The position numbers were made by a program, and so were the translations under genes. A stretch of DNA of 64,000 nt. It comes from Magnetospirillum gryphiswaldense MSR-1 v2. Its GTDB lineage: Bacteria > Pseudomonadota > Alphaproteobacteria > Rhodospirillales > Magnetospirillaceae. Where the stretch lies: positions 496,001 to 560,000 of the forward strand of contig NC_023065.1 in the NCBI RefSeq assembly GCF_000513295.1. Reading direction: 5' to 3'. Below the pieces are notes generated by a model that was given only the letters and a program-made list of their open reading frames with translations, ran no database searches and was not told the origin of the DNA. Shown piece after piece: positions 43,166-51,563 of the stretch (positions within the stretch are counted from its first letter, which is position 1; every line of letters begins with the position of its first letter).

Positions 43166-44343
43166 CAGCCGCCCCGCAGCCGGTCGAAACCCGCTTCCAG
43201 GTCGCCGATCAGGTCGCAGGCATCCTCGAGCCCGGCATGGTAGCGCAGGCTGATGGCGGCATGGTCCCAGGCGCTGGCGGTACGGATGATGGAATGGCCA
43301 TAGGTGGGGATGACCAGGCTTTCAAAGCCGCCCCAGGAAAAGCCCAGACCGAAAAAGGCATAGCCGTCCAGCATGGCCTCGATGGCCGGTTTGCCGAAGC
43401 CAGGCTTGAGGATCACCCCGAACAGACCGCAGGCACCGGTGAAGTCGCGCTGCCACAGATCATGGCCGGGATCGTCGGCCAGGGCCGGATACAGCACGCG
43501 CTCGATTTCGGGCCGGGTTTGCAGCCATTGGCACAAGGTCAGGGCGGTGGCGGCATGCTGCCTGAGCCGCACGGCCAAGGTGCGCAGGCCGCGCAGGCCC
43601 AGATACAATTCTTCCGCTCCGGGCGAGTGGCCGAAGGCGGCGACCGAGGATTTGACCCTGAGCCAGCTGTCTTCGTCCTTCAGGGTGATCGCCCCCAGCA
43701 TGGCGTCGGCATGGCCGACCACGTATTTGGTGCAGGCCTGGATGGAGACGTCGACACCATGGGCGAAGGGCTGGAAGTTCAGCACCCCCCAGGTGTTGTC
43801 CATCATCACCACGGCGCCATGGCCATGGGCGATTTCGGCGATGAGCGGGATGTCCTGAACCTCGAAGGTCAGGGAACCGGGCGATTCGGTGAATACAACC
43901 CGGGTGTTGGGGCGCAGCAGATCCTTGATGCCGGCCCCCACCAGCGGGTCGTAATAGGTGGTCTCGATACCCAGACCGGCCAGGACCGAATCGCAGAACT
44001 TGCGGGTGGGGAAATAGGTGGTGTCGACCATCAGCAGATGGTCGCCGGCCTTCAGATAAGCCAAAAGCGCGCCGGTGATGGCGGCCAGACCGGACGAGGT
44101 GGCGACGGTCTTGTGTCCGCCCTCGACAGCGGCCAGAGCTTCCTCGAAGGCGTGGGTGGTCGGCGTGCCGAAACGGCCATAGCGCACACCCTCGAACGGC
44201 TTCTTGCCGCTTTGCTCCATGGCGGCGACCGATGGGTGCAGGATGGTCGAGACGTGGTAAACCGGCGGGTTGACGGCACCGAAATGACGTTCGGGGTGAC
44301 GACCGGCATGGGTGATCAGGCTGTCTTTTTTCATGGCATCCAA
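43165..44343 (-). CDS. metC: Cystathionine beta-lyase
   Basis: This 392-residue PLP enzyme of the Cys/Met metabolism family has the phosphate-binding SSGLAAI segment, the DNTWGVL strand and the PLP-lysine in CTKYVVGHADAMLG near residue 207. It cleaves cystathionine to homocysteine, pyruvate and ammonia in methionine synthesis. The GFSWGGFESL segment near the C-terminus is more typical of MetC than of CGS. Starts at residue 1 or at Met4 are both possible. Its stop overlaps the start of the DUF1007 gene by one base. Confidence 0.93.
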   Translation of the reverse strand: MDAMKKDSLITHAGRHPERHFGAVNPPVYHVSTILHPSVAAMEQSGKKPFEGVRYGRFGTPTTHAFEEALAAVEGGHKTVATSSGLAAITGALLAYLKAGDHLLMVDTTYFPTRKFCDSVLAGLGIETTYYDPLVGAGIKDLLRPNTRVVFTESPGSLTFEVQDIPLIAEIAHGHGAVVMMDNTWGVLNFQPFAHGVDVSIQACTKYVVGHADAMLGAITLKDEDSWLRVKSSVAAFGHSPGAEELYLGLRGLRTLAVRLRQHAATALTLCQWLQTRPEIERVLYPALADDPGHDLWQRDFTGACGLFGVILKPGFGKPAIEAMLDGYAFFGLGFSWGGFESLVIPTYGHSIIRTASAWDHAAISLRYHAGLEDACDLIGDLEAGFDRLRGG

Positions 44344-44389
44344 GATGGCGGCAAGGTCAGGCGGGCACCGCCATCCAAGGCCCGATCAT

Positions 44390-44497
44390 CTAGAGCGCGT
44401 AAAGGGCGAAGGCGGCGATCACGAACAGGAAGGTCACGGCCAGGGGACGCAAATCCACCTGTTGTTGGGCCTTGGCGAGTGCTTGGCGACGGCGCAT
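44390..44497 (-). CDS. Small single-pass membrane peptide, 35 residues
   Basis: A short frame on the minus strand encodes a basic, amphipathic N-terminus (MRRRQALAKAQQQVDLR) and one hydrophobic helix (about residues 18-35), ending in LYAL. AGGAG lies exactly 6 bases before the ATG, which is strong support for translation. The N-terminus should be cytoplasmic. No family is recognised. It lies between metC (47 bases downstream, same strand) and the ParA-like gene (66 bases upstream, same strand), and could be translated from either message. Confidence 0.65.
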   Translation of the reverse strand: MRRRQALAKAQQQVDLRPLAVTFLFVIAAFALYAL

Positions 44498-44562
44498 CGG
44501 CTGCTCCTGTAAAGCTAGGGAACCTCCCTTGTCCACCAAGATGGGGAAGAAAGGCCGCGCGG

Positions 44563-45654
44563 TCAATGTCCAGCGATATCTTTATACGAAAATACGGTGA
44601 CAGCCGCCCCCAACGCACCGCCCAGCAGCAGCATCAGCAGCAGCGCCCCCCAACCGAAGCCCTGGCGTGGCGCCTCGGTCCTGGCCGGCGGCGGGGCGGA
44701 GGGCAGATCGTCGGCATCCTCGTTGGCGATCTGCACGGCGGTCCAGGCCGGATTGGCCCCGGCCCGCCGTTGCAGGCCCGGCAGTCTTGACCGCCAGTCG
44801 CGCAAGGTGTTTTGCGCGGTGATCAGGGGCAGCGGCTCGGCCAGGGCATGGATGTCGTGGCGGGCGTGGCGGCGCAATCGAGTGATCATCTCGGCGGTGG
44901 CCTGCAAATAGCCCAGACCGGCGCCGCCATCGGGATCAAGCACCGATACCGGCACCCCCATCTGCGCCGCCTCGGTGACCTTGGGATCGTTTTCGATGGC
45001 GATGGCATAGACCTGATCGCCGAATTCCGCCCGCATGGAGCGGGCGACGTCGCCGCCGGTGGTGTCCTCGCCGGTCATGGTCAGCAAGATGCCGGCCACG
45101 TTCAGCGTCGCATTGGCGTTCTGGCGCAGGCGCTTGATCTCGTGCCAGGTGTTGACCAGGCCTTCGTGTGAATAGGGATCGGGCCGCGCCGGGATCAGCA
45201 CCGCCGCCGCCGCGGCCAGGGCGTTGCCGGTGATGGTGCCCAAGGATGGCGGGCAGTCGATGATGACGATATGGGCGTGGGCGGCGATGTTCTGGCTGGC
45301 AAATGCCGTGCGCAGCGCCAGATGCGAGCGCTCATGCGCCCCCAATTCCTGTTCCGCCGTGCGCAATTGGGTGGTGGCGGGCAGCAGCGACAGACCGGGG
45401 AACGAGGTGGGGATCAGCGCCTCGTCCAGTCGCACCCGCCCGGTGATGACGTCCATGGCTCCCACCGGCGGCAACGGCAGGATGCCGAAAGAACCGGTGG
45501 CGTTGCCCTGGGCATCCAGATCGGCCAACACCACCCGATAGCCGAAGGCGGCCAGACAGGCGGCCAGATTGCCGGCGGTGGTGGTCTTGGCGACGCCGCC
45601 CTTATGGTTGAACACGGCGATGATCGGGGGGAAGACCGCTTTTTGCAGCTCCAT
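44563..45654 (-). CDS. ParA-like ATPase with C-terminal membrane anchor
   Basis: This 363-residue protein has the deviant Walker A KGGVAKTTT at residues 18-26 and a Walker B-type hydrophobic strand ending in IIDCPPS near 130-137, as in ParA/Soj ATPases. After the ATPase core a linker of about 60 residues leads to a single C-terminal helix (about 333-353) predicted to span the membrane. Most ParA proteins are soluble or nucleoid-bound, so an anchor is unusual. It overlaps the upstream radC stop by one base (TAATG), so the two are translationally coupled. No ParB partner is adjacent, so a cargo other than chromosome is possible. Confidence 0.83.
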   Translation of the reverse strand: MELQKAVFPPIIAVFNHKGGVAKTTTAGNLAACLAAFGYRVVLADLDAQGNATGSFGILPLPPVGAMDVITGRVRLDEALIPTSFPGLSLLPATTQLRTAEQELGAHERSHLALRTAFASQNIAAHAHIVIIDCPPSLGTITGNALAAAAAVLIPARPDPYSHEGLVNTWHEIKRLRQNANATLNVAGILLTMTGEDTTGGDVARSMRAEFGDQVYAIAIENDPKVTEAAQMGVPVSVLDPDGGAGLGYLQATAEMITRLRRHARHDIHALAEPLPLITAQNTLRDWRSRLPGLQRRAGANPAWTAVQIANEDADDLPSAPPPARTEAPRQGFGWGALLLMLLLGGALGAAVTVFSYKDIAGH

Positions 45655-46364
45655 TACAGCAACCCCTGGGCCTTGAAGCTGACATGGCCCTTGCGGCCGA
45701 TGATCAGGTGGTCATGCACCGCGATGCCCACCCCTTTCAGGGCATTGGCGACCTGCTTGGTCATGTCGATGTCGGCGCGGCTGGGGGCGGGGTCACCGCT
45801 GGGGTGGTTGTGCACCATGATGATGGCCGAGGCGTTCAGGTCCAACGCCCGCTTGACCACCTCGCGCGGGTAAAGCGGCGTGTGGTCGACGGTGCCCTGG
45901 CCCTGCAATTCATCGGCGATCAGTACGTTCTTGCGGTCCAGGAACAACAGGCGGAATTGCTCGGTCGGCAGCCGGCCCATGGCAATGGTGCAGTAATCCA
46001 GCAATTGGTCCCATTTGGTGATCACCGGTCGGTCGATCACCTGCAAGCGGGCCATGCGGGTGGCGGCGTGTTCGACCACCTTCAGGTAGGCGGCGGTGGC
46101 CGCCGAAACACCGGTGAAGCTTTCCAGGGCCTGAACCGGGGCGGCCAGGACGTCGGCGAAGGTCTTGAACTCGGCGATCAGCGCCTTGGCCAGCGGCTTG
46201 GTGTCCTTGCGCGGGATGACGCTGGCCAGCAGCAGTTCCAGGATTTCGTAATCGGGCAAGGCGTTGGGTTCGGCCAGGAAACGCTGGCGCAGCCGCTCGC
46301 GGTGGCCGGCGTGATGGGGCGCGGGTTCGGCGGAATCTTCCAATCCGGGAATCAGGTCGGACAT
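45654..46364 (-). CDS. radC: RadC family protein (JAMM/MPN metalloprotease-like)
   Basis: This 236-residue protein has an N-terminal helix-hairpin-helix-like part and the RadC/YicR domain with the metal motif HNHPSGDPAPSRAD (His-x-His-x10-Asp) near residues 185-198, complete. Despite its name, RadC's role in repair is not established, and several members act in competence. I chose the ATG at 46364; a TTG 60 bases upstream is unsupported. The stop overlaps the ParA-like start by one base. Confidence 0.9.
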   Translation of the reverse strand: MSDLIPGLEDSAEPAPHHAGHRERLRQRFLAEPNALPDYEILELLLASVIPRKDTKPLAKALIAEFKTFADVLAAPVQALESFTGVSAATAAYLKVVEHAATRMARLQVIDRPVITKWDQLLDYCTIAMGRLPTEQFRLLFLDRKNVLIADELQGQGTVDHTPLYPREVVKRALDLNASAIIMVHNHPSGDPAPSRADIDMTKQVANALKGVGIAVHDHLIIGRKGHVSFKAQGLL

Positions 46365-46427
46365 GACCGGACTATAAAACGAGGACGGCGGCGCGTCCAG
46401 TGATGCGCCGCCGTCTGACGTCAAAGC

Positions 46428-48848
46428 TTACGCCGCCTTGGCGCTGACGAAGCGGGCAAAGGCGATATCGTGGTCTTGGATATGGCTGCGCATCCAGTCG
46501 GCCATGAAGCGGAACAGCGATTGCGCCGCATCGGTGCGCCCCGATTGGACGGCGTCGCAATGGGCCTTGGCCTGGGCCAGGAAGTTCTGGTGGGATTTGC
46601 GGTGGCTGGCCAGTCCGTCAAACCCCTTGCGTTCCATGATCTGTTCCTCTTCCTCGAAATGCTTTTGCATGTCGGGCAACAAGGTGCGCGCTACTTCCAG
46701 GGCCGCCATGCCGGCATCGCCCGAGAGCATTTGGCGGAAGAAGTGGTTCAGCTTGTCGATCATCTCGTGATGGTGTTTGTCCACCTCGGCAATGCCGACG
46801 TTCAGGCTGTCGTTCCATTCCATCAATTTCTGTTCTTTGTCGTCGGAACGCACCTGGGACAGGAAGTTGCTCACCTCGACCTTCAGCATCTCGCTTTGCT
46901 GCGACAACTCGGCAGCCGAATCGCTGATCTGATTGGCGGCGTGGCCGGTTTCGCGGGCGGCGGTTTCCACCATGCCGATATTGTTGGACACTTCCTGGGT
47001 GCCCATGGACGCCTGATCGACGTTGCGGGCGATTTCCCCGGTGGCGGCGGTCTGTTCCTGGACCGCCGAGGCGACGGTGGCGCTGATCTCGCTCATTTCG
47101 TTGATGACATGGGAGATGGCGGCGATAGAGGTCACCACGTCGTGGGTGCCGTTTTGCACGGCGGCGATCTTGGTGGCGATTTCCTCGGTGGCTTGGGCGG
47201 TCTGGCTGGCTAGCCCCTTGACCTCGTTGGCGACCACGGCGAAGCCCTTGCCGGCTTCGCCAGCGCGGGCCGCTTCGATGGTGGCGTTCAGGGCCAACAG
47301 GTTGGTCTGGTGCGCGATATGGGTGATCAGGTTGACGATGGCGCCGATGCTGGCCACCGTTTCCGCCAATTGCTGGATGACGCTTTCGCTGGATCGGGCC
47401 TGCTCGTCGGCGCGTTCGGCCACCGCCTGCGAGCGTTGCATTTGGGCGGCGATTTCGTTGATGGATGCCGCCAGTTCCTCGCTGGCCGAAGCCACCGTCT
47501 GCACGTTGGCCGAGGCCTGTTCGGCGGCGCTGGCCACCGTGGTGGCCTGGGCGCTGGTTTCGGTGGCGTTGGCCGCCATCTGACGCGACGCCGCCTGCAA
47601 CTGCACGGCCGCCGCGGTCACCGCGTTGACCACGCCACCCACCTGGGCTTCGAAATTGTTCGCCATCTGATGCAGGGCTGCACGGCGTTCGGCTTCGGAA
47701 CGACGCTTTTGTTCTTCTTGTTCGGCGGTCAATTGCTCGACGCGGATGGCGTTGTCCTTGAACACCTGGACGGCGGCAGCCATGGCGCCGATTTCGTCAC
47801 CGCGTTCACGTGCCGGAATGTCGATGGTCTTGTCGCCGCCGGCCAAACGGCCCATCGCCTGGGTCATGGCTTTGATCGGAACGATGATCGAGCGGGCGAT
47901 AAAGATCGACAAGACAATGCCCAAGCCCAGTCCCAAGGCCCCTAAGATCGACATCAGGCGCGTGGTGTTGTTCATGGTCGCATCGGTATCTTGATCCAAT
48001 TGCTCGAGGTAATGACGCTGAGAGTCCAGCGTTTCCATGGCTAATTGGCCCAGTTCCTCGCCAATAGCCGCACCATCCTTGAACAGCAGGCGGTTGGACA
48101 TCAGCACGGCCTGGGCGGTTTCATCAAAGGCCGCCACATAGTCGCGCGCCAGTTTTTCGGCGTTGGCGGCCAAGGCCTTGCGGGTGGGGTTTAGCAAGCG
48201 GGCTTCCAGCTTGTTTGCCGTATCAAGGAAGGCGCCGGCCGCAGCTTTGACCTCATCAACCGTTTCGGGCTTGGGTTCGGACAGGAATTTCCAGGCCGCA
48301 AGACGGGTCAGCATCAGGGCTTCCTGGATCTGGCCGGTGAGGGCAGCGGCCTGATAGTCACCATCATGCATGGCGGACAGGGTGATCTCCGACAAGGCCT
48401 TGCGAGCCGCCAGACCGCTGGTGTTCATACGTGATTCGATCAATTGATCCCGTTTGACGTCGTTAGCCTGAATCTGTTTGACGATTTGGGCATAATTGCC
48501 CAACAGGACCAACATACGTTCCAGGTTTTCTTTGCGCTTGGGGTCGCGGGTGACCTTGATGGCTTCACCGAGTTCTTTATCCAGGCGCTCCAGAAGGGCC
48601 GGGATTTTTTTGCCGGCAGCTTCGTTGTTCAATCCTGAGTTCAGGGTCACCAGTCTGCGCAGTTCCGAAATGTCGCCTTCGATCACGCTGACATTGATCG
48701 AATTGCCGCTGACCGACGCGTAGATATTCTGACTGTCGTGAATGCGGCTGATCTGAAGGACAGCGATAAGCGCCAGACTGGCCAAGAGAACCAGAACCAA
48801 GGCGAAGCCGCCGTAAATACGGCGGGCGACCGTGATGTTCGCAGACAT
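46428..48848 (-). CDS. Methyl-accepting chemotaxis protein with C-terminal bacteriohemerythrin
   Basis: This 806-residue protein has TM1 (about 10-33), a periplasmic helical bundle, TM2 (about 303-325), HAMP (about 326-380) and a methyl-accepting signalling domain with the hairpin tip in the segment [18 protein letters not shown]-terminal bacteriohemerythrin (about 676-800) keeps the di-iron ligands HxxxE (HFEEEE), HRKSH and HIQDHD. Such MCPs sense O2 or NO through the di-iron site and are characteristic of Magnetospirillum. A GGGGA ribosome-binding site is intact, but the sequence beyond about 27 bases upstream is an IS630 element. Confidence 0.93.
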   Translation of the reverse strand: MSANITVARRIYGGFALVLVLLASLALIAVLQISRIHDSQNIYASVSGNSINVSVIEGDISELRRLVTLNSGLNNEAAGKKIPALLERLDKELGEAIKVTRDPKRKENLERMLVLLGNYAQIVKQIQANDVKRDQLIESRMNTSGLAARKALSEITLSAMHDGDYQAAALTGQIQEALMLTRLAAWKFLSEPKPETVDEVKAAAGAFLDTANKLEARLLNPTRKALAANAEKLARDYVAAFDETAQAVLMSNRLLFKDGAAIGEELGQLAMETLDSQRHYLEQLDQDTDATMNNTTRLMSILGALGLGLGIVLSIFIARSIIVPIKAMTQAMGRLAGGDKTIDIPARERGDEIGAMAAAVQVFKDNAIRVEQLTAEQEEQKRRSEAERRAALHQMANNFEAQVGGVVNAVTAAAVQLQAASRQMAANATETSAQATTVASAAEQASANVQTVASASEELAASINEIAAQMQRSQAVAERADEQARSSESVIQQLAETVASIGAIVNLITHIAHQTNLLALNATIEAARAGEAGKGFAVVANEVKGLASQTAQATEEIATKIAAVQNGTHDVVTSIAAISHVINEMSEISATVASAVQEQTAATGEIARNVDQASMGTQEVSNNIGMVETAARETGHAANQISDSAAELSQQSEMLKVEVSNFLSQVRSDDKEQKLMEWNDSLNVGIAEVDKHHHEMIDKLNHFFRQMLSGDAGMAALEVARTLLPDMQKHFEEEEQIMERKGFDGLASHRKSHQNFLAQAKAHCDAVQSGRTDAAQSLFRFMADWMRSHIQDHDIAFARFVSAKAA

Positions 48849-48971
48849 TTTATTATCCCCAAGAAAGTGCTCTTAGAGCGGTTTCACGCCGAGCGGAATC
48901 GGTAGAGGATTCCCCCTGAGGTCATTTTGTGATTCAACATCTTCGGTAACAACGCTCCCGAGGATGATGCG

Positions 48972-49367
48972 ATGACGTGGCGCTCAGGGCAGTCCTATTC
49001 TCAGGACTTGCGCGATAGAGTTTTGGCGGCTGTGGACAGCGGCATGAGCGCCTACGAGGTGGCGCCGCTGTTCCGGGTGAGCGTTTCGTACATCTACAAG
49101 GCCCAAGGCCGCCGCCGGGCCACCGGCGAGACGACGGTGAAGCCACGGCCTGGGCGGCCAGGACAGAAGCTGGCGGCTCACCTTGAGGCGTTGCAGGCGC
49201 AGATCAAGGTCGAGCCCGATGCCACGCTGGCTGAGTTGCGCGCCTGGGTTCTGGCCGAATTGGGCGTGTCGATCAGCGTCGGCGGCCTGTGGAACACGCT
49301 TGAGCGGCTCGACCTCAGTCTGAAAAAAAGAGTGCGCATGCTGCCGAGCAGGAACGTCCCGACGTAG
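48972..49367 (+). CDS. IS630 transposase, first reading frame (helix-turn-helix part)
   Basis: This 131-residue frame encodes the DNA-binding N-terminal part of an IS630 transposase ([22 protein letters not shown] and a winged-helix segment follow). It ends 25 residues after a run of seven A at 49322-49328, where a -1 slip would join it to the second frame and give a continuous family-like sequence ([17 protein letters not shown]). The element may therefore produce full-length transposase only by programmed frameshifting, as is known in the family. Confidence 0.88.
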   Translation: MTWRSGQSYSQDLRDRVLAAVDSGMSAYEVAPLFRVSVSYIYKAQGRRRATGETTVKPRPGRPGQKLAAHLEALQAQIKVEPDATLAELRAWVLAELGVSISVGGLWNTLERLDLSLKKRVRMLPSRNVPT

Positions 49368-49420
49368 CCGAAGGACGCATCGCCTGGCGAGCCGAGCAGC
49401 CGGCGCTGGACCCAACCCGC

Positions 49421-49933
49421 TTGGTCTTCCTTGATGAAACCGGGGCATCGACCAACATGACCCGGCGCTACGGACGGGCGCCGCGCGGTCAGCGGCTGCT
49501 GGCTGCGGTGCCGCACGGTCATTGGAAAATGACCACCTTCGTCGGGGCGCTCCGGCATGACGGAATCTCCGCCCCCTTCGTCATCGACAAGGCGATGAAT
49601 GGCGCGATCTTCCTGGCCTATGTCGAGCAGGTCCTGGCTCCGACCTTGCGGCCCGGCGACATCGTCGTAATGGACAATCTGCCCGCCCACAAGGTGGCAG
49701 GGGTCAAGCAACTCATCGAAGCCCGAGGGGCCACCCTGCGGTATCTGCCGCCCTACTCCCCAGACCTCAATCCCATCGAGCTCGCCTTCGCCAAGCTCAA
49801 GAGCCTGCTGCGAAAGGCGCAAGCCCGCACCATCAACACCTTATGGGACGTGATCGGAAAACTCATCGACCTGTTTCCGCCCGAGGAATGCGCCAATTTC
49901 TTCGCCCACGACGGATATGGACGCTCGATGTGA
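49421..49933 (+). CDS. IS630 transposase, second reading frame (DDE catalytic part)
   Basis: This 170-residue frame encodes the DDE domain. It holds the first Asp in FLDETGAS, the second in [10 protein letters not shown] and the final Glu in [11 protein letters not shown], so the catalytic triad is complete. The first-frame protein ends at 49367, and the true coding part of this frame probably begins earlier, at the A-run near 49322, through a -1 frameshift. No degeneration is seen, so the element could be active. Confidence 0.88.
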   Translation: MVFLDETGASTNMTRRYGRAPRGQRLLAAVPHGHWKMTTFVGALRHDGISAPFVIDKAMNGAIFLAYVEQVLAPTLRPGDIVVMDNLPAHKVAGVKQLIEARGATLRYLPPYSPDLNPIELAFAKLKSLLRKAQARTINTLWDVIGKLIDLFPPEECANFFAHDGYGRSM

Positions 49934-50058
49934 AAATGCTCTAGAGGGATAATAAACGCCTTTTCTTTGGGCGTCTTAAATGGGGGCGCCTTAAAGTGGT
50001 GGGGGTTCTTCAGTAATTGGTTGCACTATTGTCCTTCTTTAGTTTTATATAAGTCAAA

Positions 50059-50601
50059 CTAAAGGCGCAGGCGAAACTCTTCCAGCCAAGACAGGCGTGC
50101 TTCCAGTTGCTCGATGTCGTGGTCCAGCCAGTCGATCAGGTGGCAGCCGTCGCCGTCGCCGGCAAAGGCGCCGCGCAAATCCAGCAGGCGGGCCAGTTCG
50201 CTTTCCACCATTTCCAGCAACAGATCGGCCTGGGCCTGCTGTTCCTTGACCTCGAGCAGATCAAGGAAGCGCATCTTCAGCGCGATGACCAGCTTGGACA
50301 GGTCGGAGCCAGGGCGCAGACGCGCCGTCAGCAAGGCGTGAAGCTCGCGGCTGCCGGCCTCGGTGATGGTCAGTTGGGCGTTGTCTTCCATGCCTTCGCC
50401 GCCCACCGCCTGCACCAGACCTTCGTAGCGCAGCAATTCGATGGACATACCCATCAGGTCGATCTGCGGCCCGGCCACCCGGCTGATGAAATGACGCACC
50501 GCCCCGGCCAGTTCGGAATACCGCATGCATTGGCGCGCGATCATGCCCAGTGCGCACAAGCGCACGGCTTCCTTCGGCGTCAGTGTGTTGTCGGTGAACA
50601 T
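50059..50601 (-). CDS. Winged-helix-like protein, PadR-type possible
   Basis: This 180-residue protein has an N-terminal helical region resembling a winged-helix fold (AVRHFISRVAGPQIDLMGMSIELLRYEGLV, shown in part) and a C-terminal helical, Glu/Leu-rich coiled region (about 120-180). It may be a transcriptional regulator of PadR or a related type, but there is no strong match. I chose the ATG at 50601; the frame is open upstream for 31 codons. It lies across the IS630 element from the MCP gene on the same strand. Confidence 0.5.
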   Translation of the reverse strand: MFTDNTLTPKEAVRLCALGMIARQCMRYSELAGAVRHFISRVAGPQIDLMGMSIELLRYEGLVQAVGGEGMEDNAQLTITEAGSRELHALLTARLRPGSDLSKLVIALKMRFLDLLEVKEQQAQADLLLEMVESELARLLDLRGAFAGDGDGCHLIDWLDHDIEQLEARLSWLEEFRLRL

Positions 50602-50744
50602 GATCGGATACCCCTTCGGCCTGGATGCGAGCCGTTCGCAAGTGTAATGCGCGGCAACGGCAGTGTCCAGCTTTGGTTGAGTATGGCAGATCACCAGGGG
50701 CGGCGGCTATAGCCGAATGCGGATGTCAAGGTGTATTGCCGCCA

Positions 50745-51563
50745 TCATTGATAGCCGCTGGCATAATAGGCGCGAATGGCCTGGGCGGCCTGGGGCGCGG
50801 CCTCGATCAGCCGGGCGAAGGCGATGCGGGATTGGCAGCGTTCCACGGCGTCGGCGTCGCTGCCGCGCTCGAATACGTATTTCAATTGCCGGTCGTTGAG
50901 CGGGCGGGTGATCGCCGCCATCAAATCAAGAGCATCCTTGTCGGCCATGGCGGCCACGGGATTGCGGTCGCCGTCCTGGATGGCCGTGACCATGGCGCTG
51001 TCGAATTCCTCTTCCGACGGCAACCTTTGACTGCGGCCGGGCACCGGGATCATCACCCCGTCACTGCGCGAGGCGCAGGAAAGCGGCGCGGTTTCCAGCA
51101 AGTCCAGGTCAAGGGCCAGGCTTTTGCTCCACATGTCGCGCAGGGACTGGTCGCTGCCCCGGGCCGCCTTGCGCCACAAGGTGGCGACCACCGCCGAGCC
51201 CTTGGGCTCCAGGCTTTCCACCGCCTCCAGGCTCAGATGGCGGCGGCTGTCCTGGGCCAGATAACCCCGTGCCGCCACCGCCAGCGGCATATAGGTTTCC
51301 GGCAGCATGATGCGCAGGGTGTCGAAATCGTCGGACAGCTTGTCCAACTCGTCCATGGCCGCTTCCAGCGCCGCCTCGCCTTCGGGATAGAAGGTGATGG
51401 CGCTGCCCCGACCGGCAAAATAGATGGTCAGACACAGCACACCGATGCCGGCATAGATGCCCAGGCTGGCGAAAACGCCGCGTCCCGCCGCTTTCGCCTG
51501 GGCGTATTTCAGCAGCACCGCGATCAGTAGCAGCGGCAGGATTTTGAACAGAAAGTTTTCCAC
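50745..51563 (-). CDS. Membrane protein of unknown function
   Basis: This 272-residue protein has two N-terminal hydrophobic helices (about 5-20 and 33-51), then a long soluble helical region with acidic patches. No family is recognised. The start is a GTG directly after the stop of the upstream dihydroorotase-like gene (TAAGTG), so it is probably co-translated with it. A role linked to pyrimidine metabolism cannot be inferred from the position alone. Confidence 0.6.
   Translation of the reverse strand: MENFLFKILPLLLIAVLLKYAQAKAAGRGVFASLGIYAGIGVLCLTIYFAGRGSAITFYPEGEAALEAAMDELDKLSDDFDTLRIMLPETYMPLAVAARGYLAQDSRRHLSLEAVESLEPKGSAVVATLWRKAARGSDQSLRDMWSKSLALDLDLLETAPLSCASRSDGVMIPVPGRSQRLPSEEEFDSAMVTAIQDGDRNPVAAMADKDALDLMAAITRPLNDRQLKYVFERGSDADAVERCQSRIAFARLIEAAPQAAQAIRAYYASGYQ

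Larger units (their letters stand above)
48876..49941 (+). mobile_element. IS630-family insertion sequence
   Basis: The 1066-base element has imperfect terminal inverted repeats GAGCGGTTTCACGCCGAGCG (48876-48895) and the inverse of GAGCATTTTCACATCGAGCG (49922-49941), matching at 15-16 of 20 positions. It is flanked by the TA target duplication (48874-48875 and 49942-49943) typical of the IS630/Tc1 group. It carries a transposase in two frames. It is inserted 27 bases upstream of the MCP gene. Confidence 0.92.
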
